This document shows positions 26,899 to 35,345 of a stretch of 59,096 nt of DNA, one piece after another. The first letter of the stretch is position 1. The number at the start of each line of letters is the position of its first letter. Position numbers and translations under genes: made by a program. The notes beneath the pieces are model-generated. The model was not told the origin of the DNA and ran no database searches. It worked only from the letters and a program-made list of their open reading frames with translations. The stretch spans positions 1 through 59,096 of the forward strand of contig CAYWNA010000060.1 in the NCBI GenBank assembly GCA_964459305.1. Reading direction: 5' to 3'. Source of the DNA: CAYWNA01 sp964459305. Lineage in GTDB: Bacteria; Planctomycetota; Planctomycetia; Pirellulales; Pirellulaceae.

Positions 26899-27948
26899 AT
26901 GAACCGAACAGTGAAAATCGGACTGATCGGGACCGGCGAGATCGGCCAAGTGCACGCCAAGGCGCACGCCGAAGTGGAAGGAACCGAGTTGTGCATTGCC
27001 GCCTTGATCCAACCGGATTCGGAGATGTCGCTTGCTGAGCAATACGGCGCCCGGCTCTATCCCAGCTTCGAGGCGCTACTGGACGACGAAACGGTCGACG
27101 CCGTTGACATCTGCCTGCCCAACGATTTGCATCGGCAGTTCACCGTCCAGGCATTCGAGGCCGGCAAACACGTCCTCTGCGAAAAGCCAATCGCACTCAC
27201 TCTCGATGACGCCGACGCGATGATCGAGGCGTCGCGCCGCGCCGGCAAGTTCCTCATGATCGGCCACGTACTCCGCTTCTGGCCCGAGTATCTTAAGGCC
27301 AAAGAGGCCCTAGATGCCGGCCGCGTGGGACAGCCTTTGTTGATCACCGCCCGACGGATGGTCTCGCTACTGGCCGGCACCAGGGGAGAACAGGACTGGC
27401 GGCACGATCCACGACGTAGCGGCGGCGCGGTCCTTGACATGCAGGTTCACGATCTGGACGCCTTTTGCTGGTTCTTCGGCACGCCACAAGCCGTTGTCTC
27501 GCGTGGCATCCGCTCGGAAGACGGTGCCATCAGCCACGTGTTTACGCATCTGAATTTCCCCGACGGCAAGCAGGCTTTCGTCGAGGCCAGCTTCATGATG
27601 CAGGGCAATCCGCTGGACATCGCCTTTCGGATCCTTGGCACCGAACGATCGATCGAGTACAGCTATCAGCCCGCGGAATTCGCTCTCCACGACATCAAGG
27701 CGGACGCTCCAACCCAAGCGGCCCCGTCCTTGATGCTCTACGAGTGGAACCGCGATCCAGAACCACTGTACACTCCTCAGGCCGACTCGCTGGCAGTCGC
27801 CTTTCGCAAACAGATCCGCTACTTCGTCGAATGCGTCCGCACGGGCACGCCGCCAACGGTTGGCACGGCTGAGCAGGCCCGCGAGGCGCTTCGGATTGCA
27901 TTGGCGTCCCAGGAGTCGTGCGAGTCTGGAGAGACCCGAAGCCGCTGA
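26899..27948 (+). CDS. Gfo/Idh/MocA family oxidoreductase (cytoplasmic)
   Basis: 349 residues. The Rossmann fold opens KIGLIGTGEIGQVHAKAH (residues 6-23), EKP lies in HVLCEKPIALTLDD near residue 96, and GGAVLDMQVHDLDAFCWFFG carries the likely catalytic His in the second domain. There is no export signal, in contrast with the Tat-targeted copy upstream, so the cluster appears to have periplasmic and cytoplasmic oxidation steps. It closes the carbohydrate cluster; a 347-bp repeat-rich gap follows. Confidence 0.9.
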   Translation: MNRTVKIGLIGTGEIGQVHAKAHAEVEGTELCIAALIQPDSEMSLAEQYGARLYPSFEALLDDETVDAVDICLPNDLHRQFTVQAFEAGKHVLCEKPIALTLDDADAMIEASRRAGKFLMIGHVLRFWPEYLKAKEALDAGRVGQPLLITARRMVSLLAGTRGEQDWRHDPRRSGGAVLDMQVHDLDAFCWFFGTPQAVVSRGIRSEDGAISHVFTHLNFPDGKQAFVEASFMMQGNPLDIAFRILGTERSIEYSYQPAEFALHDIKADAPTQAAPSLMLYEWNRDPEPLYTPQADSLAVAFRKQIRYFVECVRTGTPPTVGTAEQAREALRIALASQESCESGETRSR

Positions 27949-28026
27949 GATCAGGTACGAACTAACCTCTTCGTACGACTGCCTGTTGTTCTCCTACGTG
28001 CTTTCCAGGTCAAATGGTGCACTAAA

Positions 28027-28092
28027 CATATTCTTGCCAATAATGTTCTTGCCAGAACCGATCCGGGCAAGAATATGGCCGGCGAGAATATG
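28027..28092. repeat. CATATTCTTGCC repeat element
   Basis: CATATTCTTGCC and ATGTTCTTGCC stand in tandem and are mirrored by GGCAAGAATATGG and GGCGAGAATATG. The same arrangement recurs at 34497-34559. Confidence 0.65.
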
Positions 28093-28127
28093 AGAGAAGT
28101 TTGGCTGCGGATTTCGCCCGCTTCGTT

Positions 28128-28175
28128 TAACCGCAAGCCGGAGGCGTGCGCGCTGTAGACACACGCGCCTCTGCA
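28128..28175. repeat. GCCGGAGGCGTGCGCG palindromic repeat
   Basis: GAGGCGTGCGCG is partly mirrored by CGCGCCTC about 12 nt later, preceded by AACCGCAAGCCGGAG. Together with the 28027 element it fills the gap before the methyltransferase-PQQ gene, where no ORF is supported. Confidence 0.45.
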
Positions 28176-28295
28176 GTCACCGACCGCTCGTAGTGCCCGA
28201 GGCCGAAGGTTGCTACCGAAGAGTGAACTGCTAAACTCTTAGGCGTTAGTGCGTCATCGAGCGTGCGTTTCCATTTGAGAGAAGGATATGACGAC

Positions 28296-31200
28296 ATGCA
28301 TTTGAACATGCTGACGAACAGACCACTCGGACAAATCGTGTGCTCGATGGCTGGCTTCTTGCTTGCGGGTGCAGCATTTCCGGGCCCTGTTGCCCTGGCG
28401 GCCGAACCAACCGAACGGGCTTTCGCGAAAGAGATACTGAACGAAACCGGAGTTCAAGGCGGCTTTGTGGTTCATCTCGGCTGTGAGGACGGCAAGCTCA
28501 CAAGCGCCTTGCGTGTCGATGATCGCTACATGGTACATGGACTGGCCTTCGAGGCAGAGGGCGCAACGACGGCTCGCGCGTTGTTCCAATCGCTTGGCAT
28601 CTACGGTAACGCAACAGCCGACATGCTCGACGGAGCGGCGTTGCCGTATGTAGACAACATGGTCAATCTCCTTGTCGCCGAGAATCTCGGTATTGTCTCC
28701 ATGGATGAAGTCATGCGCGTGCTCAGTCCAAATGGCGTGGCCTACGTGAAGGAGGGCGACAGCTGGACGAAAACGGTTAAACCTTGGCCGAAAGAAATTG
28801 ACGAGTGGACCCATTACTTTCATGACCCGACGGGCAACGCGGTGGCACACGACGCGGTGATCGGACCGCCCCGGCATTACCAATGGCTGGGCGGCCCCGA
28901 ATACCTGCGCCACCATGACCACATGTCCGGGCTCAGTGCAATGGTCTCTGCCCGCGGGCGAGTGTTCTACATCGTCGACTTGGGGCCAAGGTGGTCGGTG
29001 CAGATGCCGCCGCGTTGGACGTTGATTGCCCGCGACGGTTTCAACGGCACCGTTCTCTGGCAGCGGGCGATTGCCAAATGGCACACGCATCTGTGGCCGC
29101 TTAAGAAGGGGCCGGCGCAGCTCACCCGACGCTTGGTGGCCGTCGACGACCGGGTGTACGTGACGTTGGGCGTCGGCGAACCAGTGACCGCGGTGGATGG
29201 GGCTACCGGCGAGGGGTCGCTGACGTACGAAGGAACCGAGGGCACTGAGGAGATCATCCTTGCCGACGGCGTGCTGTACCTGTTGGTCGACCCGGAACTG
29301 GATGCCTACAAGTCAATCCCCGGCGAGTCGGTTACGACGATTCGGGGCTCCGGTCGAGACTGGAACTGGGACGAGCGCGAAAGACGCTTGATGGTGGTCG
29401 ATGCAGCCACCGGCAGCGTGATCTGGTCGAAGACGCAGCGCGTGGCGCCTTTAAGCCTCGCCGCGCGGGACGGGCGCGTGTATTTCCATGATGGCGAGCA
29501 AGTCGTATGCCTGGATGGAACCAGTGGTCGGCAAGTGTGGGCGTCGGACCCGATTCCACGTTGGAAACCGATGCACGTGTTGTTCGGACCCCGCCTGGTC
29601 GTATACGAAGACGTGGTGCTGTTTGCCGGCGGCGAGAAAATGACGCCGCTGGCCGGTGGAAAGGACACCATGACGAGTCTGTCGGCCGACACGGGCAAGA
29701 CTCTATGGACAGCGCCCCATCCGCCGTCGGGATATGCCTCGCCCGAAGATCTGCTTGTGGCGGGCGGTTTGGTCTGGAGTGCTGCCACGACGAACCGCAG
29801 AGACCCGGCCACATTCACTGGTCGCGATCCTCGGACAGGAGAGGTGAAAGTCGAATTCCCCCGCGACGACGGCGACCACATGTCGCACCACCGTTGCCAT
29901 TCGGCCAGGGCTACGGATCAATACCTTCTGACCTCCAGGACCGGCATCGAGTTCGTGGACTTTCGCCAGCAACACTGGACGAACCACTACTGGGTACGAG
30001 GTTCCTGCAATTACGGCATCATGCCCTGCAACGGTCTGATCTATGCACCACCCCATTCGTGCGCCTGTTTCCTTCTGGCCAAGCTGAACGGTCTCAATGC
30101 ATTGGCGTCGAAGCGCCAAAGTTCAGAAGTCCGGGGACAAAAGTTAGAAAGACTGCAGAAGGGTCCGGCGTTTGGAGCGGTCAGCGATCAGCATTCAGCA
30201 GTCAGGGAAGACGATTGGCCGACTTATCGTCACGATGGCGCTCGGAGCGGCATGACGAAAACGACCGTGCCAACGTCGCTGCAACGCCAGTGGCAAACTA
30301 GTGTAGACGGCCAACTGACGCCACCGGTGATCGCGGACGGCAGAGTGTTCGTGGCATCTATCGACTCGCACACGGTGCACGCGATCGATGCGGAAACGGG
30401 CCAGCACGCGTGGAGCTTCACCGCTGGCGGCCGCGTTGACTCGCCGCCAACCGCCTATCGGCAGCGAGTCCTATTCGGTTCGCACGACGGATGGGTGTAC
30501 TGCCTCCGAGCCGACAACGGTGTTTTGGTTTGGCGTTATCGGGCAGCGCCGGTCGACCAAAAGATGATGGCGAATGAGCAGCTAGAGTCCGTGTGGCCGG
30601 TTCACGGCAGCGTGTTGGTGCGCGATGACGTCGTGTTCTGCGTAGCAGGGCGGGCCATGTGGTTAGACGGGGGCCTGCGGATGGTGCGACTTGATGCCGA
30701 CACCGGCCGCCAATTGTCGGAAACGGTGCTCGATGATTGCGATCCGGAGACCGGCAAGAATTTGCAGGACGGTCTCAGATGGCCCAACCTGCCTGTGGCC
30801 CTGCCTGATGTACTTTCGTGCGACGGCCGGCACGTCTACATGCGCTCTCAACCCTTTGATCTGGAGGGGAATCGATGCGGCATCGTGACGCCGAGGAACT
30901 ACACCGAACAGACCGGGGACACGGCCCATCTATTCAGCCCTACCGGATTCCTGGACGACTCGTGGTGGCATCGCACCTATTGGATGTTCGGACGATCATA
31001 CATCAGCGCCGCCGGCGGCTGGCACCTGGCCAGCTATCAAGCGCCGGCCGGCCGGATCCTGTCCGTGGACGACTCGTCGGTTTACGGCTTTGGCCGCGCG
31101 CCGCTCAGGTTCAGTGGCACGCCGCACACATATCATCTTTTTGCCTGCAGCAAGGAACCAAAGCTGATCAATCCCAACCCGAACCGGCCACCGCGCAGAC

Positions 31201-32168
31201 AGGGGACTTCGGTCTACGGGAAAGTCATACCGACGCGGCTTACCTACCATTGGTCCGTGGGGCTGCCGGTCCTGGTCAGAGCCATGCTCGTGGCGGACCA
31301 GACGCTTTTCGTGGCAGGACCGCCCATGATCACCGAGGAGACGGACGTATACAACCTGTACGGTGATCCCGAAATCCAAGCCAAGATGGCGGAGCACGCG
31401 GCCGCGTTCGAGGGCCGTAAGGGGGCGGTTCTAATGGCGTCATCCAAAGTCGACGGCAAGAGAGTGGCCGCCTACCGCCTGGATTCGGCCCCCGTATTCG
31501 ACGGCATGGCGGCAGCCGGCGGCCGGCTATACATTTCCACGGTTGACGGCAAGCTCTTGTGTTTGGGTGCAGGCGATGGCAAACCGCTTCGGACAGCGCC
31601 AAACGTGAAACCGGGTCCGGTCCCAACGGCAGCGGACGGTTTGACAGAAACCAAATCGCATCCGGATTTTCAGCACCTGTCGACGATCCGAGTCACGCCG
31701 TCTGACCTCGACTATCGAATCCAAACCGCCCCGAAAGAGATTGGGCTGGCGCTCCGCAAGCTCGCAAAACCTCTCGCAGGGCGCATGGCGTTTCGCGTCA
31801 AGGTGCGTCCGAGACCTGGAGCATCGTCGCCGGACACACCGGGAAACGGATTTGTAGCCTTCGGTTCAGCGCCTGCCGACGAGCACTTGGTCAAATGCGG
31901 ATACCGCATCAGCAGCAAGCGACTCTATGTCGTTCAGGGATCGCTCATGAAGGGCCAATCGAAGTCCATGCCGGTGGACATCAAGGCCAACGAAGTCGCC
32001 GAAATGGATATCGTCGTCGATCTTGATAGCCAACGAGTCGCGGCGACCATGCACGGCCAAACCGTCGAGGCGCCGTTGACGCGCCGACTGGACGCCATCA
32101 CTTGGCTCGGCTACCTGATCAGCAGCGTCGACGCCGACTTCAGCCAGATCGAAATCAGCAGCCCATGA
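28296..32168 (+). CDS. Exported methyltransferase-like / PQQ-type propeller fusion (paralogue 1)
   Basis: 1290 residues from the ATG preceded by GAAGGA. A signal peptide (MAGFLLAGAAFPGPVALAAEP) leads into a Rossmann methyltransferase-like domain (about 35-150): VVHLGCEDGKLTSAL, LPYVDNMVNLLVAENLG and VMRVLSPNGVAYV. The acidic residue after strand 2 is not conserved (VHGLAFEAE), so SAM binding is doubtful. From about 185 to 1110 come PQQ-type propeller blades (LIARDGFNGTVLW, VDAATGSVIWSKT, DAETGQHAWSFTAGG). The last 150 residues form a LamG-like sandwich (GRMAFRVKVRPRPG). A repeat-derived insert sits at about 608-639, between the two halves of the propeller. The function is unknown; secreted sensing or assembly is possible. 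Confidence 0.75.
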   Translation: MHLNMLTNRPLGQIVCSMAGFLLAGAAFPGPVALAAEPTERAFAKEILNETGVQGGFVVHLGCEDGKLTSALRVDDRYMVHGLAFEAEGATTARALFQSLGIYGNATADMLDGAALPYVDNMVNLLVAENLGIVSMDEVMRVLSPNGVAYVKEGDSWTKTVKPWPKEIDEWTHYFHDPTGNAVAHDAVIGPPRHYQWLGGPEYLRHHDHMSGLSAMVSARGRVFYIVDLGPRWSVQMPPRWTLIARDGFNGTVLWQRAIAKWHTHLWPLKKGPAQLTRRLVAVDDRVYVTLGVGEPVTAVDGATGEGSLTYEGTEGTEEIILADGVLYLLVDPELDAYKSIPGESVTTIRGSGRDWNWDERERRLMVVDAATGSVIWSKTQRVAPLSLAARDGRVYFHDGEQVVCLDGTSGRQVWASDPIPRWKPMHVLFGPRLVVYEDVVLFAGGEKMTPLAGGKDTMTSLSADTGKTLWTAPHPPSGYASPEDLLVAGGLVWSAATTNRRDPATFTGRDPRTGEVKVEFPRDDGDHMSHHRCHSARATDQYLLTSRTGIEFVDFRQQHWTNHYWVRGSCNYGIMPCNGLIYAPPHSCACFLLAKLNGLNALASKRQSSEVRGQKLERLQKGPAFGAVSDQHSAVREDDWPTYRHDGARSGMTKTTVPTSLQRQWQTSVDGQLTPPVIADGRVFVASIDSHTVHAIDAETGQHAWSFTAGGRVDSPPTAYRQRVLFGSHDGWVYCLRADNGVLVWRYRAAPVDQKMMANEQLESVWPVHGSVLVRDDVVFCVAGRAMWLDGGLRMVRLDADTGRQLSETVLDDCDPETGKNLQDGLRWPNLPVALPDVLSCDGRHVYMRSQPFDLEGNRCGIVTPRNYTEQTGDTAHLFSPTGFLDDSWWHRTYWMFGRSYISAAGGWHLASYQAPAGRILSVDDSSVYGFGRAPLRFSGTPHTYHLFACSKEPKLINPNPNRPPRRQGTSVYGKVIPTRLTYHWSVGLPVLVRAMLVADQTLFVAGPPMITEETDVYNLYGDPEIQAKMAEHAAAFEGRKGAVLMASSKVDGKRVAAYRLDSAPVFDGMAAAGGRLYISTVDGKLLCLGAGDGKPLRTAPNVKPGPVPTAADGLTETKSHPDFQHLSTIRVTPSDLDYRIQTAPKEIGLALRKLAKPLAGRMAFRVKVRPRPGASSPDTPGNGFVAFGSAPADEHLVKCGYRISSKRLYVVQGSLMKGQSKSMPVDIKANEVAEMDIVVDLDSQRVAATMHGQTVEAPLTRRLDAITWLGYLISSVDADFSQIEISSP

Positions 32169-32238
32169 GGATATTCGCTGAGCAAGCGCAAGTGCGGCCA
32201 CCGGCGATCAACGTGGCTCGCACGTTGCGTTGGGCTGC

Positions 32239-34422
32239 TCATGGCTTGGGACGAGCCTGCGCGTAGTGTTGGACGACTTCGTCGGGCGTCAGGGCCCGGT
32301 CGTATACGGCTACTTCGTCGATCTTGCCGGCAAAGTTGGCGAACTTGTCGTTGCGACCGCCGATGGAGACGAGCCCTGGCCCTCGCGACTTGGCGATGTC
32401 GGCTTCGCCGGTGATCTCCGGTTTCGGGTTGCCGTCCAGATAGACGGTCACCTTGCGCCCGTCTCGGGCGAGCAAGACGTGATACCATCGCTTCAGTTCG
32501 AGTAGCGTGCTGCCTTCAAGCAGTTGTCCCAAATCGTTGCCGTTGAAGAAGATCAGCCGATCGGCTGCGCCTGCCGTGCCGCCGATGCCCAGGTGATCGC
32601 CTGGCGCGTCTTCGGCGCCATCGGCACCGCGGGAGAAGAAGTAGCCGGCGACCGGCCGGGCTTCGCCCGGCATGCCGTTGTAGATCCACATCTCGATGGA
32701 GTACGTGCGTCCGAGGTCCTCGATGGCCGCTTTCATTCGGCCGCCGGCAAAGTGGGCGGCGCGGTTCGCCGTTTCCTGGCCGGAAAGCCCCAGGCCCGGT
32801 GGTCCGTCGAGATAGAAGGCCACTCCGTCTTCATACGTCCCGTGATTCTCTTTGCTGCTGCAGTCAACGGCCATCGGCCCGCCGAACTCGGACATCCGCC
32901 AATAGGCGACCGGATCCGAGGCCAGTACCGTTTTGGTGTAGTTGCCGTGCGAGTGGGCGATGTCGCGTCGCAACTTGCCCGATACCTGTTCCAAAAGGTC
33001 CAGCACTGCGTCTACGATCTTTGGTTCGGCCTGTTCCTCCAGTCCGGCCGTGCGCGCTTCCCATGTGCTGTAGCCACCAAGACAATGCTGCTCCGACGGC
33101 GGGATGTAGCCTTCCTCGCCGTTGGCTAACGTGATGTTGAATGTGGGAACCAGAGGACTTCGGGCCTTGATCTTCAAGCCGGTGATCCCATACACCTCGC
33201 ACGGAATCGCGGTAATGCCGACATCGCCAATGCGCAAAGCCTGCAGTTTCAATTCGGCCGTGGGATCCTCGTGAAGGTAGATTTGCTCGCGAGCGAAGAT
33301 CTCAGGACGGTTTTTTGGCGGCCGGTCTTCGATCGCGGCCATCGTCTGTTTGGCCCAGGCAAGCCGCTCTGCATCGGGCACCCGGCGAGGAAGCGAGAGC
33401 GTCGTTTCGGCCATATCGACAGAAACCGAGTCGCGGTACTCGATTCTCTGGTAGGCCTCGAATGCGACTTGCGCAACGGCGTTGGCGTACGTATCGATGT
33501 CCAGCTTCGGTTTGGGGCGGCTGTAGTCCATGTACATCTGATCGCCGCTGGTACCCTGCGACATCATGGCCACGAACGCTGGCTCTTCGTCGTCTGCGCC
33601 GATCAGCTTCGTCATATGGCGCACAAACCGACCGTAGTAGCCGGCCGATATCGGCGTGGCGTGGAAATAGTGCATCGAGTAGTTGGCCAACAGGGCGATC
33701 GGCCGACCATCGGGCGATCGGATCGACACCAGCGATATATCCGCATCGACGGGACCCGCCGGGCCGACGGCCGCGGGATCCTGATATGCCGGACACATCT
33801 TGGCGCGGTCATGTCTCAAGCCAAATGGATCGGTTCCGATCCGGTCGGGTCGCATGATCCATCGTCGAGAGTGCGTGTGCTGTGCATCCTCCACCACGGA
33901 CCAACCGATGCGCGCCGGCGCGAGATTTTCGGTGGCAAGCCGAATCCCTTCTGCGATCCGCCCGGGCAGATAATCCGCGTACTGCGGATCCGCCCGGCTA
34001 CCCAGTGCCGGCATTACCGACGGCGCGGAGTGCGTGTGCGTGGCCGAAACGAGCATGCGGTTGATGGGGATACCCGTCACTTCATGGGCGAGCCCCTTCG
34101 CGCGATCGATCAGATCGCGAGGCATCACGCAGATGTCGACCACGACGATGGCCACGCGAGTGTCGCCATCGCCTAGCACCAGGCATCGCGCGTACAACGG
34201 ATCGCGGACGACGTCGATACTCCGTTCGAAGGTGTAACCGTTGACGATCACCGGCAGTTTATCGGGCGATACGTCCATCGCGTACGCGCCCGCACGAAAT
34301 GTTTCATTACCCGACGATGTCGCGTCCGCCGCGCTGGCGCCTGCCAATCCTTCACGCAACAGCAGCCCGATCATCGCAAACGCGGCAATCACAAACACAC
34401 GGCAGTTTCCATGTCGACTCAT
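32239..34422 (-). CDS. Neutral/alkaline ceramidase-like protein with LamG domain
   Basis: 727 residues from MSRHGNCRVFVIAAFAM, which follows CTGGAG; the longer upstream reading runs through a repeat and is unlikely. After a signal peptide comes the ceramidase-type N-terminal domain: FRAGAYAMDVSPDKLP, VDICVMPRDLID and MLVSATHTHSAPS (about residue 120, zinc ligands). Further conserved pieces are LANYSMHYFHA and FVAMMSQGTSGDQMYMD. A concanavalin-like LamG domain fills about 515-727 (DPVAYWRMSEFGGP, IDEVAVYDRALTPDEV). It is probably a secreted amidase or hydrolase. Its closest neighbour in the window is the 478-residue paralogue at 35346, which lacks LamG. Confidence 0.82.
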   Translation of the reverse strand: MSRHGNCRVFVIAAFAMIGLLLREGLAGASAADATSSGNETFRAGAYAMDVSPDKLPVIVNGYTFERSIDVVRDPLYARCLVLGDGDTRVAIVVVDICVMPRDLIDRAKGLAHEVTGIPINRMLVSATHTHSAPSVMPALGSRADPQYADYLPGRIAEGIRLATENLAPARIGWSVVEDAQHTHSRRWIMRPDRIGTDPFGLRHDRAKMCPAYQDPAAVGPAGPVDADISLVSIRSPDGRPIALLANYSMHYFHATPISAGYYGRFVRHMTKLIGADDEEPAFVAMMSQGTSGDQMYMDYSRPKPKLDIDTYANAVAQVAFEAYQRIEYRDSVSVDMAETTLSLPRRVPDAERLAWAKQTMAAIEDRPPKNRPEIFAREQIYLHEDPTAELKLQALRIGDVGITAIPCEVYGITGLKIKARSPLVPTFNITLANGEEGYIPPSEQHCLGGYSTWEARTAGLEEQAEPKIVDAVLDLLEQVSGKLRRDIAHSHGNYTKTVLASDPVAYWRMSEFGGPMAVDCSSKENHGTYEDGVAFYLDGPPGLGLSGQETANRAAHFAGGRMKAAIEDLGRTYSIEMWIYNGMPGEARPVAGYFFSRGADGAEDAPGDHLGIGGTAGAADRLIFFNGNDLGQLLEGSTLLELKRWYHVLLARDGRKVTVYLDGNPKPEITGEADIAKSRGPGLVSIGGRNDKFANFAGKIDEVAVYDRALTPDEVVQHYAQARPKP

Positions 34423-34496
34423 CTCTGCACTCCAGTTTTCGTTTGGTTCAAGCCCTTCAAGATTCGAGACAAACAACGACTTGTCGAGGTTGAGTT

Positions 34497-34559
34497 CATG
34501 TTCTTGCCAGCCATATTCTTGCCCGATCTGGGATCCAGCGAAAGATGGCAAGGATATGA
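34497..34559. repeat. CATATTCTTGCC repeat element, second copy
   Basis: CATGTTCTTGCCAGCCATATT and a mirrored GGCAAGGATATGA match the architecture of 28027-28092. It lies between the divergent ceramidase-like and methyltransferase genes, where it may displace or carry promoter sequence. Confidence 0.6.
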
Positions 34560-34725
34560 GGATAACGACTAGCACTGGTTGGTTTCAAGCAGGACTTGCA
34601 CACCGCTCCCCAGTTCCTCATGCCGAGCACGTTGACTTCATCACAGCGGGACTTATGCTGGGGTACGACGCTTGGACCAATCCTTCGGCCGTTGCCGACT
34701 CGAAACGAAACAGGGAGACGAACGA

Positions 34726-35325
34726 ATGTGCCGAATTCCACACCTCCTCTTACTGGCGATTCTTGGAGCTCGCTTGCTGGACGCGTCTCACATAGCTGCA
34801 GCCGATCAGACCGCGGGCGACCGCCCAAAAAGGACGCCGGATTCGGTCTACGTGGGGACGCCCCATGATGTGGTGGCGAAGATGCTGGAGGTCGCCGGCG
34901 TGAAGAAGAGCGACATCGTGTACGATCCCGGTTGCGGGGACGGACGCTTCGTCGTCACGGCTGCCAAGAAATACGGCTGCCGAGGCGTCGGCATCGAACT
35001 TAACCCCGAGTTGGTCCGAGAGGCGCGGGCGAACGCCGTCCGGAACAACGTCAAGGATCTGGTGAAGATCGTGGAGGAGGACATCTATCTCGTGGACATG
35101 AGCGACGCCACAGTCGTCACCTTGTACCTGTTGCCGGGGATGAACGTGAGGCTGATCCCGCAGTTGCAGAAGCTCAAACCCGGCTCGCGCATCGTGGCTC
35201 ACGACTACCGCTTCCGCGGTCGCGTTGAGGAGCCGGATAAATCTCTCACCATGAGCTCGAAGGAAGACGCGGTCGAGCACTACATCTACCTCTGGACGGC
35301 GCCACTGAAAGTGAAGACGCCGTAG
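34726..35325 (+). CDS. Small SAM-dependent methyltransferase with N-terminal signal peptide
   Basis: 199 residues after AGGGAGA. A signal-like segment (LLLLAILGARLLDASHIAAAD) precedes a class I methyltransferase: IVYDPGCGDGRFVVTAAKK (motif I, near residue 65), the acidic end of strand 2 in VGIELNPELVREA, and VVTLYLLPGMNVRL. This resembles the exported methyltransferases common in planctomycetes and the FAM173/ATPSCKMT-like group. SAM in the periplasm is unusual, so the target or localisation needs explanation. It is flanked by two ceramidase-like genes pointing the other way. Confidence 0.82.
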   Translation: MCRIPHLLLLAILGARLLDASHIAAADQTAGDRPKRTPDSVYVGTPHDVVAKMLEVAGVKKSDIVYDPGCGDGRFVVTAAKKYGCRGVGIELNPELVREARANAVRNNVKDLVKIVEEDIYLVDMSDATVVTLYLLPGMNVRLIPQLQKLKPGSRIVAHDYRFRGRVEEPDKSLTMSSKEDAVEHYIYLWTAPLKVKTP

Positions 35326-35345
35326 CAGGGCGGGATCGATCGAGC

